DNA of 64,000 bases, taken from contig CAJNOP010000020.1 in NCBI GenBank assembly GCA_905250075.1, positions 1-64,000 on the forward strand, read 5' to 3'. Position 1 is the stretch's first letter; each line of letters starts with the position of its first letter. This document shows positions 11,501 to 24,260 of the stretch, piece after piece. Below the pieces are notes generated by a model. That model did not search any database. It saw nothing but the letters and a program-made list of their open reading frames with translations, and had not been told where the DNA came from. The stretch is from Rotaria sp. Silwood1 (taxonomy: Eukaryota; Rotifera; Eurotatoria; Philodinida; Philodinidae). The position numbers and the translations under genes were made by a program.

Positions 11501-14500
11501 CATTGATTGGTAAAGTTTCTGATCGATAATTCATTGGAGTACATCGACCAAGTAAACACCACTAAATTATTTTTAACAGTTTAACATTTCTTTTAACGTT
11601 TTATTCTCTGTTGAGTCCTTTTTGACCCGTTCATAGAAACTATCTATTTGGAAACCTTCAATAAAGCAGAAAGTCGTAAAAAGCATTAAACTTCTTTTTA
11701 TCATTCTTTGATTAAGAATTATGAATTGAAAAATGATGTGTTTTCCTTTTTATTGAGTTATTCATACTAATTATTCTAATGTTTGTGAGGTTGATATATA
11801 CGTTACTACATATATATAATCTATTTGCTAGTAATTTTTACAAACTTCTTGATTACAGATGTGAAAGCTGCATCTTTTATGACTACTTCAGTCATTGTTG
11901 ATCTAAACATAGTGGGTAATATGAAAAACAATTTCTCTAAAAGTATTCTATTTTCGATATAAAATCATAAATAATACGATATCATCATGTTAAAACCTTT
12001 ATTGAACCTAATAGCCAATCAAAAAGCATCCTACTACAACTTTTCTTACGATCTTTCATTTGTGCGACACTTTAACAATAAGAATGAGTCATTTAGAATT
12101 GAAACCAAAACCACTGATTACATATTAAAAAAGAAAAAGAAAGACTAACCATATCAACAAGATTCTGGAAATAAGAGACCTGACGTCAATCCAAAAATAG
12201 GTACCTTTGCAAATGCCTAACTATATGTCATACTCCGAAATGACTCACTTTAAATAAAGGCGAAAATGACTTTCAGAAAAAATAAAATTATCATGGTATG
12301 TACATTCTGGTGAAACAAATGAAATATTATTTTACATGTCGAAATTTATCAACGTTAAGTTAAGAGAATTCTTCCCTTCACCAATTGAAAAAAAAGAACA
12401 AAAATACTAGCATATCAACAACATCGATAGAAAATCGTATACATCAACGAGCAGAATACAAGAATAATGCTATATTGCAAAATAATCTGAATAATAGTCC
12501 TTTCGAAGGTAATAATCACAAAGAAAATAATAGTTATGAGATGATTGAATTAAAATTCAATGTATAATGCATAAACTTGTCTAATTTTTTTTTTTGAGAA
12601 ATATTTCTTATTTTTCTTTTAACTAATAATCGATGTAAAAAGTCTTTAGAAGAATATCAAAATTTATTTCTCAACAATATAACATCTGATGGGCTTCGGC
12701 ACTTTTTCTTTGGACGAGTAAAGTTTGGAAGAGTATTTGTGTAAAACGCACACTCTTTTTTCGTTTGCCTCGTTGACATCTGCTTGGTATTCTTCATTTT
12801 CGTGTTCTGTTTTTCTTAATCTCGCATTACTATTATTCCAAATATCGATTTAACTGGCAAATAAGTCTCTTATATATATCCATTATAGCAACAGCAGATC
12901 TCAACACACTGTTATATTATATCTAGAATCAGAAAGGAACTGGACTAGTTAGAACATTCACAAATATATTCCAACCGTCCAGATTTCAACCAAGACTTTG
13001 AAGTCTAACTCCTGTTGTCCTCGGTAGCTAAGGTTTATCATAGGTAGGGAGAGCCGCAAGGCTTCAACTTAAAACTTACACTCATTATTTTCTTCGAAAT
13101 TATATGTGAATTCTACAAAATGACACTGCATTCAAGAAAAATTAATCATTTATGGTTCATTCAGCATCGTCATAGTAAAGTAAGTTCGCTCGAACTCAAC
13201 CATAGCATTGTCAATAGCTATTTCCGTAGTTGACTCTATACCAACTGTATTAGATTAATGTTAATGAGTAAAGGGTGAAATGACTTTTTTTTTTTTACTT
13301 TATTTTGGCCACATAAAGTTCCATCAGCTGGTTGATTTGCCATAGATGGTAGACATATAGATCGACCTTCATGCATTTTTGTACACATCATTTGATTACA
13401 TACATCCTTATTTAATTAAAACATATTCTGAAGAAAATAGAAAATAAATTTTCATACTATAGGTGGTTCATCACCAAGAAAACAATAAGTTGAATGAGGT
13501 CCCATATCAAGACGACATTGTTCATCAAGATCAAATATAATACCAGGTAATATATCATCAAATGATTGAATTATTGTTGGTTTATTATTAAGACATTTTG
13601 CCCAACCTTGACTAAATTATATCATAAAGAATTTATTTCAACATATTCTTTCTCTTCTTCTTAACTTACTCAAAAAAATCCGTTAGATTATCTCGACTAC
13701 ATTGTGACCACATATTTATTGGTACTTTAGAATAACTTGGTACCATTATTGTATCACTATTTGATAATCCAGAATTCGATGTACAATGACCTTTATCATT
13801 ATCATGACTCATTCCAAGACTAAATTTAACCAAGAAAATATTCAAATATATATTTAAAAAATAATAATAAAACCTTACTTATGTCCTATTTCATGTGCAA
13901 TAGTAAAAGCTGAAATGAGACCAACATCTTGATTTATATTACAACTTCGATTAACCATACACATGCCAGCCATATTAGCAAGACCAATTGTTGAACAACT
14001 TGAATTTTGATGACATAATGATTTTCTAAAATGTTTAATGAACAACAAAAAAAAAACTCAATATGTTCATAAGAATTATCATTAGATTTATTGATTTTGA
14101 TTATTCAATAATAAAAAAATATGCAAAGAATATATTGAATTTAATATTACCTTGTAAGAAAAACACCAACATCATGATGAGTAGTTCGATTTTTTTTATT
14201 TGTTTTCTTGATTTGTTCTTGCCATTCACAAAACTTATGTAATGTTTCATGTGATCTTGATGCCATTTGAAAATCTGACTATAAATAAATGATATAATAA
14301 ATAAAATTCAAAAATAAAATGAAATTCATTCATCCTACTTCATTAGTAAGTATAATTATTCGTGTAAGAACAATTTCAACAGGATAACCAAGACTAACAT
14401 GTGCATATATACTATGAACCATATTCATCATAGTAAGTAAATATAGTTCAGTTATGTGAGAATGAGAAAAAAACTCAGATACACTTGCATCAGCAACAAG

Positions 14501-15232
14501 TAAAGTTTCAATAAAACGTTCACGAATAACTGAACGACGTATTCGATTATGTTTGTATGTTTGATTTGCTGTATTTGATGAATTCATTTCACATGACCAT
14601 ATATGATTTTGGTTTGATAGAAATTTTTGTTGATATGTAAGAATATATGATTGTTCATTTTCATTAACAATTGGTTCTAAAAAATAGTCAATTCCATTTT
14701 GAGTATGATGAATTAGACCAGCCTAGAGTGTTTTTTTTTTAAATAAATTTAAAATAATCAAAATATTGTAAACTTACTAAACTAGAACAAATTGAAATAG
14801 CAACCATTGAATTCAGTTCTCCCCAATGTCGTACTGATCCTGTATAGAATAAGCAATTTGTTATTTTAGTCTTATTTTCATCATTATCATATTCAATAGG
14901 AATATATGAATTAAAATTTTCATTTAATTTAAGATCAAGAATAAAGGATGTTAAATTTTCATATGAACTTTGACGATACACCATATATGATTTATGTTTA
15001 TTTCCATATTTTAATTGTCCATCATCAATTGGTATAAGTTTTACTTGTTCAATAATCCAATCTTTACTTGTCAAAAGTAATTCTTAAAATGAAAATCAAT
15101 TGATTATTTATTTCATTCCATGTAAAAGAAAAACTTTTTATTTTGTCTACCTGATGATCGAAATAATGACGATATACTTGCATTTATTGACCATATAAAA
15201 AGCAAGAAAAAAACCATATACAACATGTTCAT
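8529..15232 (-). CDS. ADAMTS-type secreted zinc metalloprotease, 15 exons, 1192 aa
   Basis: Exons: 15232-15151, 15082-14778, 14722-14339, 14278-14151, 14025-13879, 13819-13670, 13611-13458, 13406-13299, 11561-11410, 11341-11278, 11221-10892, 10835-10604, 10547-9859, 9800-9636, 9017-8529. They sum to 3579 nt and stay in frame. Order: signal peptide 1-18; prodomain ending at a furin-type site RIRR (189-192); reprolysin domain with HEIGHNLGMSHD at 344-355, which fits HExxHxxGxxH, and a following VMVP-like Met region (IMVPS); disintegrin-like domain to about 486; TSP1 repeat ([17 protein letters not shown]) about 500-560; Cys-rich part; spacer; about three more TSP1-like repeats from about 892 to 1070. 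The last 115 residues are Thr-rich and mucin-like. The product should act outside the cell on matrix proteins or proteoglycans. I see no PLAC domain. Most introns are 55-70 nt, but intron 8 is 1737 nt and intron 14 is 618 nt. The ADAMTS subtype cannot be assigned. Confidence 0.93.
12310..12567 (+). pseudogene. Possible relic of a receptor C-terminal tail inside ADAMTS intron 8
   Basis: In the opposite orientation to the host gene, one frame reads [19 protein letters not shown], which resembles the end of helix 7 and helix 8 of a rhodopsin-type receptor. After a run of A it passes, with a shift of frame, into a polar Asn/Glu-rich tail of about 55 residues ending ELKFNV and a TAA at 12565. No upstream membrane helices are visible. 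It may be a decayed insertion or chance; confidence is low. Confidence 0.2.
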
Positions 15233-17331
15233 TTTTTTTTGCACACACGTCGATGTCTGACTGTTGAACTTGTGAGCAAAGCAAATCATACATATATTCT
15301 CAAGAGAAACGCGTGACTAGATTTCTTTTTTTGTTTTAATCATATTTATTCATTACTATAATACATATGAACAAATTAAAAGTTCCTGCTAGTATACACA
15401 TGTAGTATTAATTGTAATCGGAATTTATGATGACATTATACATCGTCATAATTCTAATGTAAAACGATCTATATGCAGAAATGCATGTCAAAGAATGATT
15501 ATATAATAATAATTCACTTCCAAGCAAATAAATTATTTCAGATGAATTGATTATCGAATTATATTTTAAAAGAATAAACAATACAATAAAGAATTATGAA
15601 ATGATTTACATTTCACTTTAATAAAAAAATCTTCAATCGATTGTATTTCTAAATCATCAGAAAATAGAAATATTCAAAAAAAAAAAGACTAGTCCCTTTA
15701 TTAAAAAAGACAATAACTCACAGAATTTCATTTCTTATTCATAACTTTTTTTTATTTTGGATGCTTTATCAATACAACAATCAATAAGTTTCATATATAA
15801 AAATCAACTATAGATAACTAAAGAAGAGACATAAATTAATCATACTAGATTAATATTATTTGATTGACAAAATATCTTCTTTTCTTTATAATCGAAATAT
15901 ATCACACACGAATACATAAAAATTACTGTTATTTTATTTACCTGCATAAATATGAGATCAAGTAGAATTGATTTTCCAACGATTACAAGAAAAATGTCAG
16001 AAATAATCGAATACGAAAAATTATTTTACATCTCAGAATATTATTTGATCAGACAGATGAAAGATAATGTCCACAATAAATATGAAACTGTTTCGTAGAA
16101 AAATCTACTAAACTAAAAATCATTTCAATCATTATATAATGGCGACAATTGATAATTAGTTATGGATGAAAATATGAATTATATTTAATCAACTAGAATA
16201 ATTGAATAAATACTTCTTTTTGCTTTTGGTTTTCATTTCGATAGCTATCATGACTGACTGATTATATGGTTTGATATCTATTCAATAAATACTGCGTTCT
16301 AGTATCAGTACTACCAATGATGACATGACCCTGGACAAGTCATTAGTGGGTGTTTGTCTTGGATCATTAATCTGATAGCATGCTGACTCAGTTGTAACAT
16401 ACTGCTGTTCTCGTGGCAAGTAAATGGTTAGTCAGTATGAACGAAAAGTACAAGAACTCAGCGTCAAACCGACCTTTTGTCTAGAGTTAAAGTTAGTATT
16501 AGTTGTAAGGAATATATCGAACTGTTGAATCGGATGTTAGACAACAGTCTATATTGCAAAGTAACCACTCCTTCCTTTCCCGGAATAAAATATAACTAGA
16601 AAATTAAGAGGTTTTGAAAAATTTCTCTAATATTCAAATAGGCTTTATCAGCAACTGAGTACCGGAAAACCAGGTTTTCTACTAAGCAAAAGCAAAAGAC
16701 ACTTTTTTTATTAGAAAAAAAGTAATTTTAATTGCAAAAAAAATGCTTGCTTTTTTTTTATTAAAAGCCGAGGTTTTTAGATGATGCAACCCTTAAAATT
16801 CGTTGAATTTCCAAGAAATGGTTTGAAAAACCATGGCCTTCTATTCTCAGGATGAAGGGTTACCTAAATAGCAGGCTTATTTTTTGTCTTCTTCTTCATC
16901 TCGATAAAAAATATAAAATAATCTCAATGCCAACGAAGGACTCCCAAACAAGACAAGCAAAATTTGCATGACTTACAAGAAAAAATTATTCATAAAATAT
17001 ATACACATGCATCATTATGAGGAGTGTCACGGCCATAAACTACAGTCATTATAAGAGCTTTTCAAAAATCGGAAACAAGAAATGAATCAATATTTTCATT
17101 AATAAAAAAAGTTATCCTTTGTTTTTTTCTGTAAATTATATGATATGATAACATATATGTATATATATTTATTGATCAGAAGAAAATCTTCAAAAGATAG
17201 ACTACGATAATCAATAGTATTGATAAATGGAACATTAATGTAAACAATCTAATCGTGCCTATATAATCCATTGCCATTGTTGATTCTTGCAGAAAATTGT
17301 AATTAAATAGATCAATTAATATATATGAAAA
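15233..17331. other. Gene-poor interval
   Basis: It lies upstream of ADAMTS and downstream of the small membrane protein gene. No exon is supported. Around 16310-16500 the composition is less AT-rich, without an open frame. The start of the interval should contain the ADAMTS promoter. Confidence 0.4.
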
Positions 17332-17829
17332 CTATCGAAATATCACACCTAACACAATGCCAACTATTGAACATACAGTCAGAACTCCCAAAATAGTTAC
17401 AACAGGTAATATCCATTTTCGAGGAAATGAATCTTCTCTACGAAATTAAAAAAAAAATAATCTTAAAAAACGAAGCAAAATTTAATGATATTATATGTAC
17501 ACAGTTTTTCCTTTACATGTTGATATGTTACTTACGATTGGTTACTTTTAGTAGCTGCTGATGGTTGTTTAATAACTTTTTTTGGTTTTGCTTTAACTTT
17601 TTGTTCTTTTATACTTGGTATACTGCTCAACCAACTATCAACTGACTAAAAATTAAGATATTTTTATTGAACAAATTGTTTCATTTTTATATATTTTATG
17701 TATCGATATACTAACGGATAGAATTCGAGAGTCAACACGTTCATCGAATGGAATTGGACGTACTTCGGCTTTACTAACACGTATAATATGAACATGACGA
17801 GAATGTTTTGAAACTTTTGATACTTTCAT
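17332..17829 (-). CDS. Small C-terminally anchored membrane protein, 109 aa, unknown
   Basis: Three exons, 17829-17716, 17645-17536 and 17437-17332, join in frame through GTTAGT/GTAAGT donors and TTTAG/CGTAG acceptors (114+110+106 nt) and end at TAG 17332-17334. Residues 1-75 are polar and basic (MKVSKVSKHSRHVHIIRVSK..., then KVKAKPKKVIKQPSAATK). Residues from about 80 form one hydrophobic helix (WILPVVTILGVLTVCSIVGI) ending VIFR. There is no signal peptide, so it would be tail-anchored, with its N-terminus in the cytoplasm. I do not recognise a family. The TM core is similar in style to the TM exon at 37112-37212, which could be chance. An extra upstream exon cannot be excluded. Confidence 0.65.
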
Positions 17830-19170
17830 TGTATGTTGTGTTTTATCAAACTTTGTATGGATGACAAAAAATTGTTCTATTTTTGATCATTAGGGAATTT
17901 TTTTTTAATTTCTTTCTTCAAATAATGAAACGTAAAGGTTTCATTTCGTCTCATTAAAAAATTGAATGCAATGCCTTATTCATATATTTCATTGAATATA
18001 ATATATAAAAAAAACAACAAAGCAATTATTTACTTCCATCTAACTCTCTACCCTTTTTTTTTCTATTGTATATTTTTTTACTTATGATTTAATCTTTAAA
18101 GTTCTTCTCTTCTTTTCTTTTCTTTTTGATTAGAAAAGAAATCATGTCCGAAAAGAAGAGAGAAATTAGTTGTTTTAAGCAATGGTGACTAATCGAATAC
18201 TGTCTTATATAAAATCTGCAAAGCAAGGTTTGTCAAAAGAACATTCAGTATTCTAGTAAAGATTTGCATTAGAAATTGGAACTCAGAGCAAGACAAATCA
18301 TGTTTTATAATTAGAATTACGCTGAGATTTTAATAGAATTCTTTTTTTCTATTTTTATTCATAAAAAAAAAAGTTGTATTCCGGATATATTTTGGAATCA
18401 ATGCATCACAAATTAAAAAAAAATACTTGAAATAATAAAAATAGTACATGCCCTCAATTATATAAGAAAAAGGTGTCATAGGATTTTCTAATTATTTTTT
18501 GTTTATATATCTAGACAAACATAGAAGGTCTCAAAAAAAGAAAAAATTCAAACTTTGAATCTTGATGATTATAAGAAATGACATAAAAAAGAATAGAAGT
18601 ATGAGTTAATACTTTTATTTTTCAATCAGAAATTCTTATATAGTAAGCAGTGTTCAAAAAGTATTTTGACAAAACTCATGCTTCTTCTATTACACGAAAT
18701 ACATACGCGATGAACGTAAAAAGTTTTGATGAATTCTTCTTTCTAGTTTCTCAATATTTATTGTATATTTTATCAAGAAACATTGAACAATAATTTCTTA
18801 TAAGTCGAGCTTTTTAGAAACACGTGGTAAATTGGTCTGTTTCAATGCACATTTGATTCTTTTTTTTTGTTACAGAAATCAGTGGAGTTGTTTCATTTGC
18901 TTGATATGATAATATCAATTTTGACCGAACTACGCATGAATTTTTGAGTAAAACTCTTTCATGCATTGAATCATATTATGCTAAAGATCACAAATAATGA
19001 AATAACACTGAAAGCTTTTATAGCATAAAATCAAATTTGTGTTAAAAGAATTTATCAAAACAAAAATTGAAATTGATTGGCCAACAAACACAAAATGACT
19101 TTCGAAAAAAACTAAGAAAAACTTAAAAGCAACAACTACTTTCCATATATCGATGATGTAAATTTTTACC
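17830..19170. other. No gene recognised
   Basis: Very AT-rich, with many homopolymer runs. No frame with coding character on either strand. Confidence 0.4.
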
Positions 19171-19317
19171 GTAGCTTCTCAAAAGAGATACTTTTGAAAA
19201 AAGCTAACAGCTACTTAATGAATTTCAATAGCTACTTAATGGTTTTCTACAGCTACTTAATGATTCTACAGCTATTTAATGAATTCCTATAGCTACTTAA
19301 TGACTTTTTATACCCAG
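19171..19317. repeat. Short tandem array of an AGCTACTTAATG-type unit, copy 1
   Basis: It begins with a leader (GTAGCTTCTCAAAAGAGATA and following bases) and then repeats ACAGCTACTTAATG or TAGCTACTTAATG about five times, with spacers of 4-12 nt such as GATTCT and AATTCCTA. The same leader and array occur again at 33408-33635, so this is a dispersed repeat, not local slippage. Confidence 0.8.
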
Positions 19318-19746
19318 TTAATTAATATTTGTTGTTTTGAAGCTTTTGCTTTCTTGAATCTCTAATTTTATGTTAGTGTATAATATCCACAATTTATATC
19401 GTAAATAATTTTTGAAATAAAATAATAAAACTATGAGTTCATACGGATCCTAAGTCCGCTACAGTGTTATGGGATATTTGATAAAAAGTTTGAGATATAT
19501 ATATATTGATGATATGTTAAATATTGGAATTCAATGATGATCTATATTTGATAGAAATATAATATCGAGTTGTGTATCTATAAATACATAATTGAAAAAA
19601 GAGATTTCCATTTTATATTTGTTTAATCGATTCTTTATATTAATTATCAATAAATATAAAATATTATCTACAGTAACTGAAAAGAGAATAGAAAAAACAA
19701 ATAAAACGATGATTATTAAAAGATAGATGAATATTGATTCATTTGA

Positions 19747-19832
19747 GAGGGTGTGGATGTAGGTGTGAGTGGGTGTGGGTGCGATGAAAGACAAGATGAA
19801 CACTCACATCCACACTACCCACACACACCCTC
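19747..19832. repeat. GT-rich imperfect inverted repeat
   Basis: GAGGGTGTGGATGTAGGTGT at the left is answered by an inverted, diverged CACACTACCCACACACACCC at the right, around a short non-GT loop. It contains single GTGTGGG words like the telomeric unit reported for bdelloids, but no tandem telomeric array. Confidence 0.5.
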
Positions 19833-20959
19833 TTTCACTTTTCGATTTATTTTGAAACAACTCACATATCCTCTTTTCTATTTCATTTGAGCAGAAGCTC
19901 ACTTTCTATAGTTCATAACTGAGTTTTTACAGCGAAAAGATCTTTCTCTTGTTCGAGATCTGATCAATATTACTTCGTAATGAGCCTTATTTACAAAATA
20001 AAATGTATTGAAATTCATATAGAATTTCGAGAGCGTCTTCAAGAATTCCTCGCTTGCTTTGCTTTTTAGATAGAAAGACAAAAAACGGTTGAAATGATAT
20101 TCCGAATAGAAATTCGATAAAAACAACTCAACAAACACGTGCAAAGACTTCTAGAAATAATCTATCAATGATGATATTTTTTTCAATTAAAAACCTTGAT
20201 TACATTACATTTCAGCTTTAACAAGAGAGTTAGAAGATCTTTTAGACGATTTGTTTTTTCGATTTAAAACAGACAATAAAAAACCAGAAGTGCAACAAGG
20301 ATGATTGTTCTCAGATATAATTAACTAATATAATATTATTATAATAAATAGTCGCTTTTTGAAAAATTAACCTTCCGAAAAAATTTTCTTTCTTATGCTT
20401 TTATAAGATCTTGAATTTTATTTTAGTCAAACAATGTCAAAGAATCCTAAATTAAATCAATATTTTTACTATAATTCGAACTTATCAACCATGAGTATTC
20501 TGATGGTTATCGATGGTTAACATCGAGGATTTTATAGAAGAATCTTCATGATCATCAACATCAATTATATGTTGAATATTGCACTTGATCATAAAGAGAA
20601 TATCAATTATTTTAACTGATCTACTCGAATACATCAATATAGACACTTTATTTATTTGATCTTATATATCGTAGATCTATTCGAAGTTATTTACTCATTC
20701 GAATCATTTATTAAAACAAAATAAATTCTCATTATCAATCAACATTAAAAACGCTTTAAACAATTGAAGAAAATACATATTAATAAAAGATTTTTTGTTT
20801 TTTTTTTATTTGTTTTATTCATTGAACAATATCTTACATTATGATGTATACATTCACATTATGTTTAGCTCATCAATCAATTGTTTGTCGTCCTATTGAA
20901 ACAAGGTAACACCCATCCTATGGATTCGCTGACCCTATTGTCAAAGAAAACTTATAAAG
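19833..20959. other. No gene recognised
   Basis: AT-rich DNA without supported exons. Short minus frames at 19531-19803 and 19899-20144 have no motifs. Confidence 0.35.
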
Positions 20960-21130
20960 GTTCCGAAGAATTTGTCGAGAAAAAACATGTTCACTTTTAC
21001 TTTATGAATCGTCTATTCTCATTAATTTCTAACCTTTCCTTCATCAACATAAGTGAGAATAGCATCACCATTTTTATCGTGCAGTTTTACCCATCAATGT
21101 CGGTGTGCACGAGAACAAAGAAAAGATCAA
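20960..21130 (-). pseudogene. Possible EF-hand relic
   Basis: Around 21040-21100 the minus strand reads LHDKNGDAILTYVDEG, which fits most of an EF-hand calcium-binding loop (D-x-N-x-D...), with D rather than E at position 12. The frame is closed by stops on both sides within about 25 codons and no companion EF-hand is found. The larger plus-strand frame at 20881-21261 has no such motif. I read this as a decayed fragment at best. Confidence 0.25.
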
Positions 21131-21848
21131 TGTCCATTTTTATTCATCTTATATTTCTCACTTATATTTACTTTATCCAAGGCAACCTAACAGTTGCAGT
21201 AACACCCTTCTACATCTATACCAATAAGACATTTCAATCTAATAATCTTATTGATCACTGACTACATAGGGATATATGTAATCGGCTCAATTTTCAACCT
21301 GAACAAATACGATATGAGAGAATTTTCTTAGAGAAACTACTTGAAATCGGATTTTTTAGGAAAGAAATAGTAAAAAAAGCCAATATAGACATTATGCAAT
21401 TTCCATCTAGCAGTCTTAATTTGTAATTAGTTAACGAAATATTTCGCATTACATAGAGCAGAAATATCGACTATTACTTTTTACATAAACCTAAATCACT
21501 GCTTTTATATTCTAATTCAAGAAACAGTAAGTAAGAGATATTTTAAGGCATTTTCGAACAAATCTTATCATCTGATAGAATGGTCAAAAACGCTTCTCAT
21601 TATATTAAGAAAAACGAACTATTCTCAATACATTCAAACGTTCACATAGAAGAGTCAGAGCAATTTTAATCACAATCTAAAACGATTAAGCAATATATTT
21701 AAGAATCAACATTTTCCTTGACAAAATCATTTTATCAAAGGCTCGAAAAACATCATATATGTTAAACTTCAAACTTGAATTTAACTGAATTTTCAACTTT
21801 CAAATTTCAAGTTACTACGAAAGCTCTGGCCGTGAAGGGACTGTTCGT

Positions 21849-22125
21849 GAAAGAAGTAGCCACAATATGACACACATCACATTGCACCTGCTGTGGGTGC
21901 CGTGAAAGGACTGACCGCAAAAGAGCAGATCGCGAAAGAAGTGGCCACACTACCACACACATTACATCGCAACTGCTGTGGGTGCTGCGAAAGGACTGAC
22001 CGCAAAAGGACTGACTGCGATGGGACTGATCCAGAAATGAGTGGCCACACTGCGACACACGCTACATCGGAGTTGATGTGGATGGCGAGAAAAGATCGAC
22101 CGCACAAGTATTGGCCGCGAAGGAA
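21849..22125. repeat. GC-rich minisatellite, about three units of 85-99 bp
   Basis: Units start with GAAAGAAG or GAAATGAG at 21849, 21934 and 22033, and a fourth start is at 22119; spacings are 85, 99 and 86 nt. Each unit contains GTGGCCACAC, a CACACA..TACAT stretch, GCTGTGGGTG and GGACTGACCGC. Composition is near half GC, in sharp contrast to the AT-rich surroundings. The open frames on both strands here are by-products of the repeat. Confidence 0.8.
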
Positions 22126-22129
22126 GAAT

Positions 22130-23030
22130 TGTGTTTCTGCGAGATTGGACGTATTCTCAGTTTGAACGTTGACATATAGATACGAAAAGTATCCATAAAA
22201 CGTAGAATTAAAGAAAACCATAAGGCTTTTTATATATAGATAAATGATTGTTTCATGTGTCTTGTAGAATAAAAATGCATCAATCGATCATTCTTAAAAA
22301 TGAAAATAAGTTCTAAAATAGTGAGTCTTCTACGAGCATATAATTCTTAATTTGCAGTAGGTAAATCATTGGAAGTTGAAACTTGAAAACTCAATTGGAT
22401 TCAAGTTTGACACTACTGTTTTTTTTATAAAATCTTACTTTTTAAGCGTAAAAAAGAAGATCGCGAATATACAATGACTCAAAAAACGCGCTAAAAATGG
22501 GTGCTAATTTATATAAGTGTCTGTACATATATTAAAGCGGTAGTCGAGAAAATTTATTCTTTTTCTCTTCTCATATAGTAGAGCTAAAAACACTAGTTAT
22601 CAGCTTTCAAATCGAAATGTTTTTTTCGTCTGTTATTTTTCTCAAAACGGTATAATAAAGTTGCAATTCACTCATATATATTTGAATAACAATATTTAAA
22701 CTATTAATAGAAAAATTACATTTAATTTGCTTATTAAAAAAAAAATGATTTCAAATGTTCTAAAATCAATGAATATCTGTGTTTTGAATTGAAAAAGTAA
22801 TATTTAATCCATAAAAATTTATTTTCTTATTTTAGATAAAATATTTTCAGTAAACAAAAACAACACTTTTGTTTAAATCTTATTATGTATTTATATTATT
22901 AATGATATAAAACCTATTATTTAATAGATGTCAAATAATCTATTCGATCAGATATAGAAATAAAAGAGGTCAGAGAAACAAATTTCCTATGAAGATGTTC
23001 AAAAGAAAACTCTTTCTTTTTTTTTGAATG
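22130..23030. other. No gene recognised
   Basis: AT-rich DNA with no coding frame. It separates the GC-rich tandem repeat from the next MITE-like element. Confidence 0.4.
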
Positions 23031-23031
23031 T

Positions 23032-23196
23032 TTATCATTTGCCACAAATTGCAGTTCCCTAAATTGGTCCCTAAAAAAGATCCCTAAATTCATCATTACT
23101 TGGTCACCAGAATATACGATAGCGTTTCACGTATCCATAAATAGGGATTCGATTCAGGGACTGATTCAGGGAACTACAATTTGTGGCAAATGATAA
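23032..23196. mobile_element. 165-bp MITE-like palindromic element
   Basis: The ends are inverted copies: TTATCATTTGCCACAAATTG at the left is matched by CAATTTGTGGCAAATGATAA at the right. Inside, AGTTCCCT and TCCCTAAAT words recur in inverted order. There is no coding capacity. Its length and form fit a miniature inverted-repeat element; the superfamily is unknown. Confidence 0.75.
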
Positions 23197-24260
23197 CCTA
23201 CCTTTTTTTTTGTTTTTATTTCATAGAAAATAAATATTGTTTTCTTTGAATAATTCTTCAATAAAATGAATAAATAATTTCATAATAACATTTAGAAAGA
23301 GGTCGTATCAACAATCATATTTATTCGAAAATATTTTTCTCAATCTTTTTTTTCTAGTAAAAAAAAACCTGAAAAATGATCTGATACTAATTCTAATGAA
23401 CTGCAGAACACGTTTTTGACAATATTATTCTATTGTTTTCGTCGAATGGTCTCATCATAAAAATTCTATATTTATCTCTGATCATCATGCACCATTTATT
23501 AACAAATTCTTTCGTATAAAATTGAACTTTCCTTTAAACTCAATCAAATAATAAGGAATAATTATTTAAAGATTGAATTTATTTTGTCAATAAACAAGGA
23601 AATAAAACTCATTTACTGTTTTTAACATTTAATCGTCAAAGTAAATAGTAATTCTTTCTATTCGCCTAAATTTTTAAATTTAATTTTATATCATTTGAAA
23701 TAAATCTTTTAGAAAAATTAAAGAAAATATATTAGAAAAACATTTGAAAAAATTTTCTAGTAAACACTCAAAAATATCTATCAAAAATCATTTGTATTCA
23801 ATTCAATCAATTTCTCCAAATGACTTGTGAAAAAAAATTCTTCTATTGAAATTTATCTATTTAAGACAATTTAGAATGACTTTCAAATAAATCTCTATAT
23901 TTAAAATTAAATTTTTGTTCAATTGAACCTTTTTTCAATATTATTTCAAATGAATTTTCATTCAAACGATTATGAACAAAATTCGAAAAAAAAACCAACC
24001 AAAACAATGTTTATTATAATAATTTAACGAAAGATAAGAGATAAATTTCATAAATATGGTTTTTTTCTCCTTGCAAACAAATAAAATTTTCTATCATATA
24101 TCATATTAAAGGCTATTCAATAATAAAAAGAAAGAATAAAAAGGTCATGCTATTTTTCATTGTTTTTCGTTCATCATCTAATAAGACAATTGAAAAAAAT
24201 ATCATTGTTTTCATTGACGATATCGGTCAAATTAAAATCAATGAATAGAACACATACATA
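23197..24260. other. No gene recognised
   Basis: Highly AT-rich interval upstream of the F-box gene. No exon seen. Confidence 0.4.

Noticed and set aside
19747..19832. Telomere-like GTGTGGG words
   Set aside because: Only isolated words in an imperfect palindrome; no tandem array, so no internal or terminal telomere is claimed.
20881..21261. 126-codon plus-strand frame
   Set aside because: No motif, no signal of conservation, and the opposite strand carries a better EF-hand-like motif.
21807..22221. Overlapping frames on both strands with repeated peptide phrases
   Set aside because: They follow the GC-rich tandem repeat; being open on both strands with repeat-shaped peptides, they are not genes.
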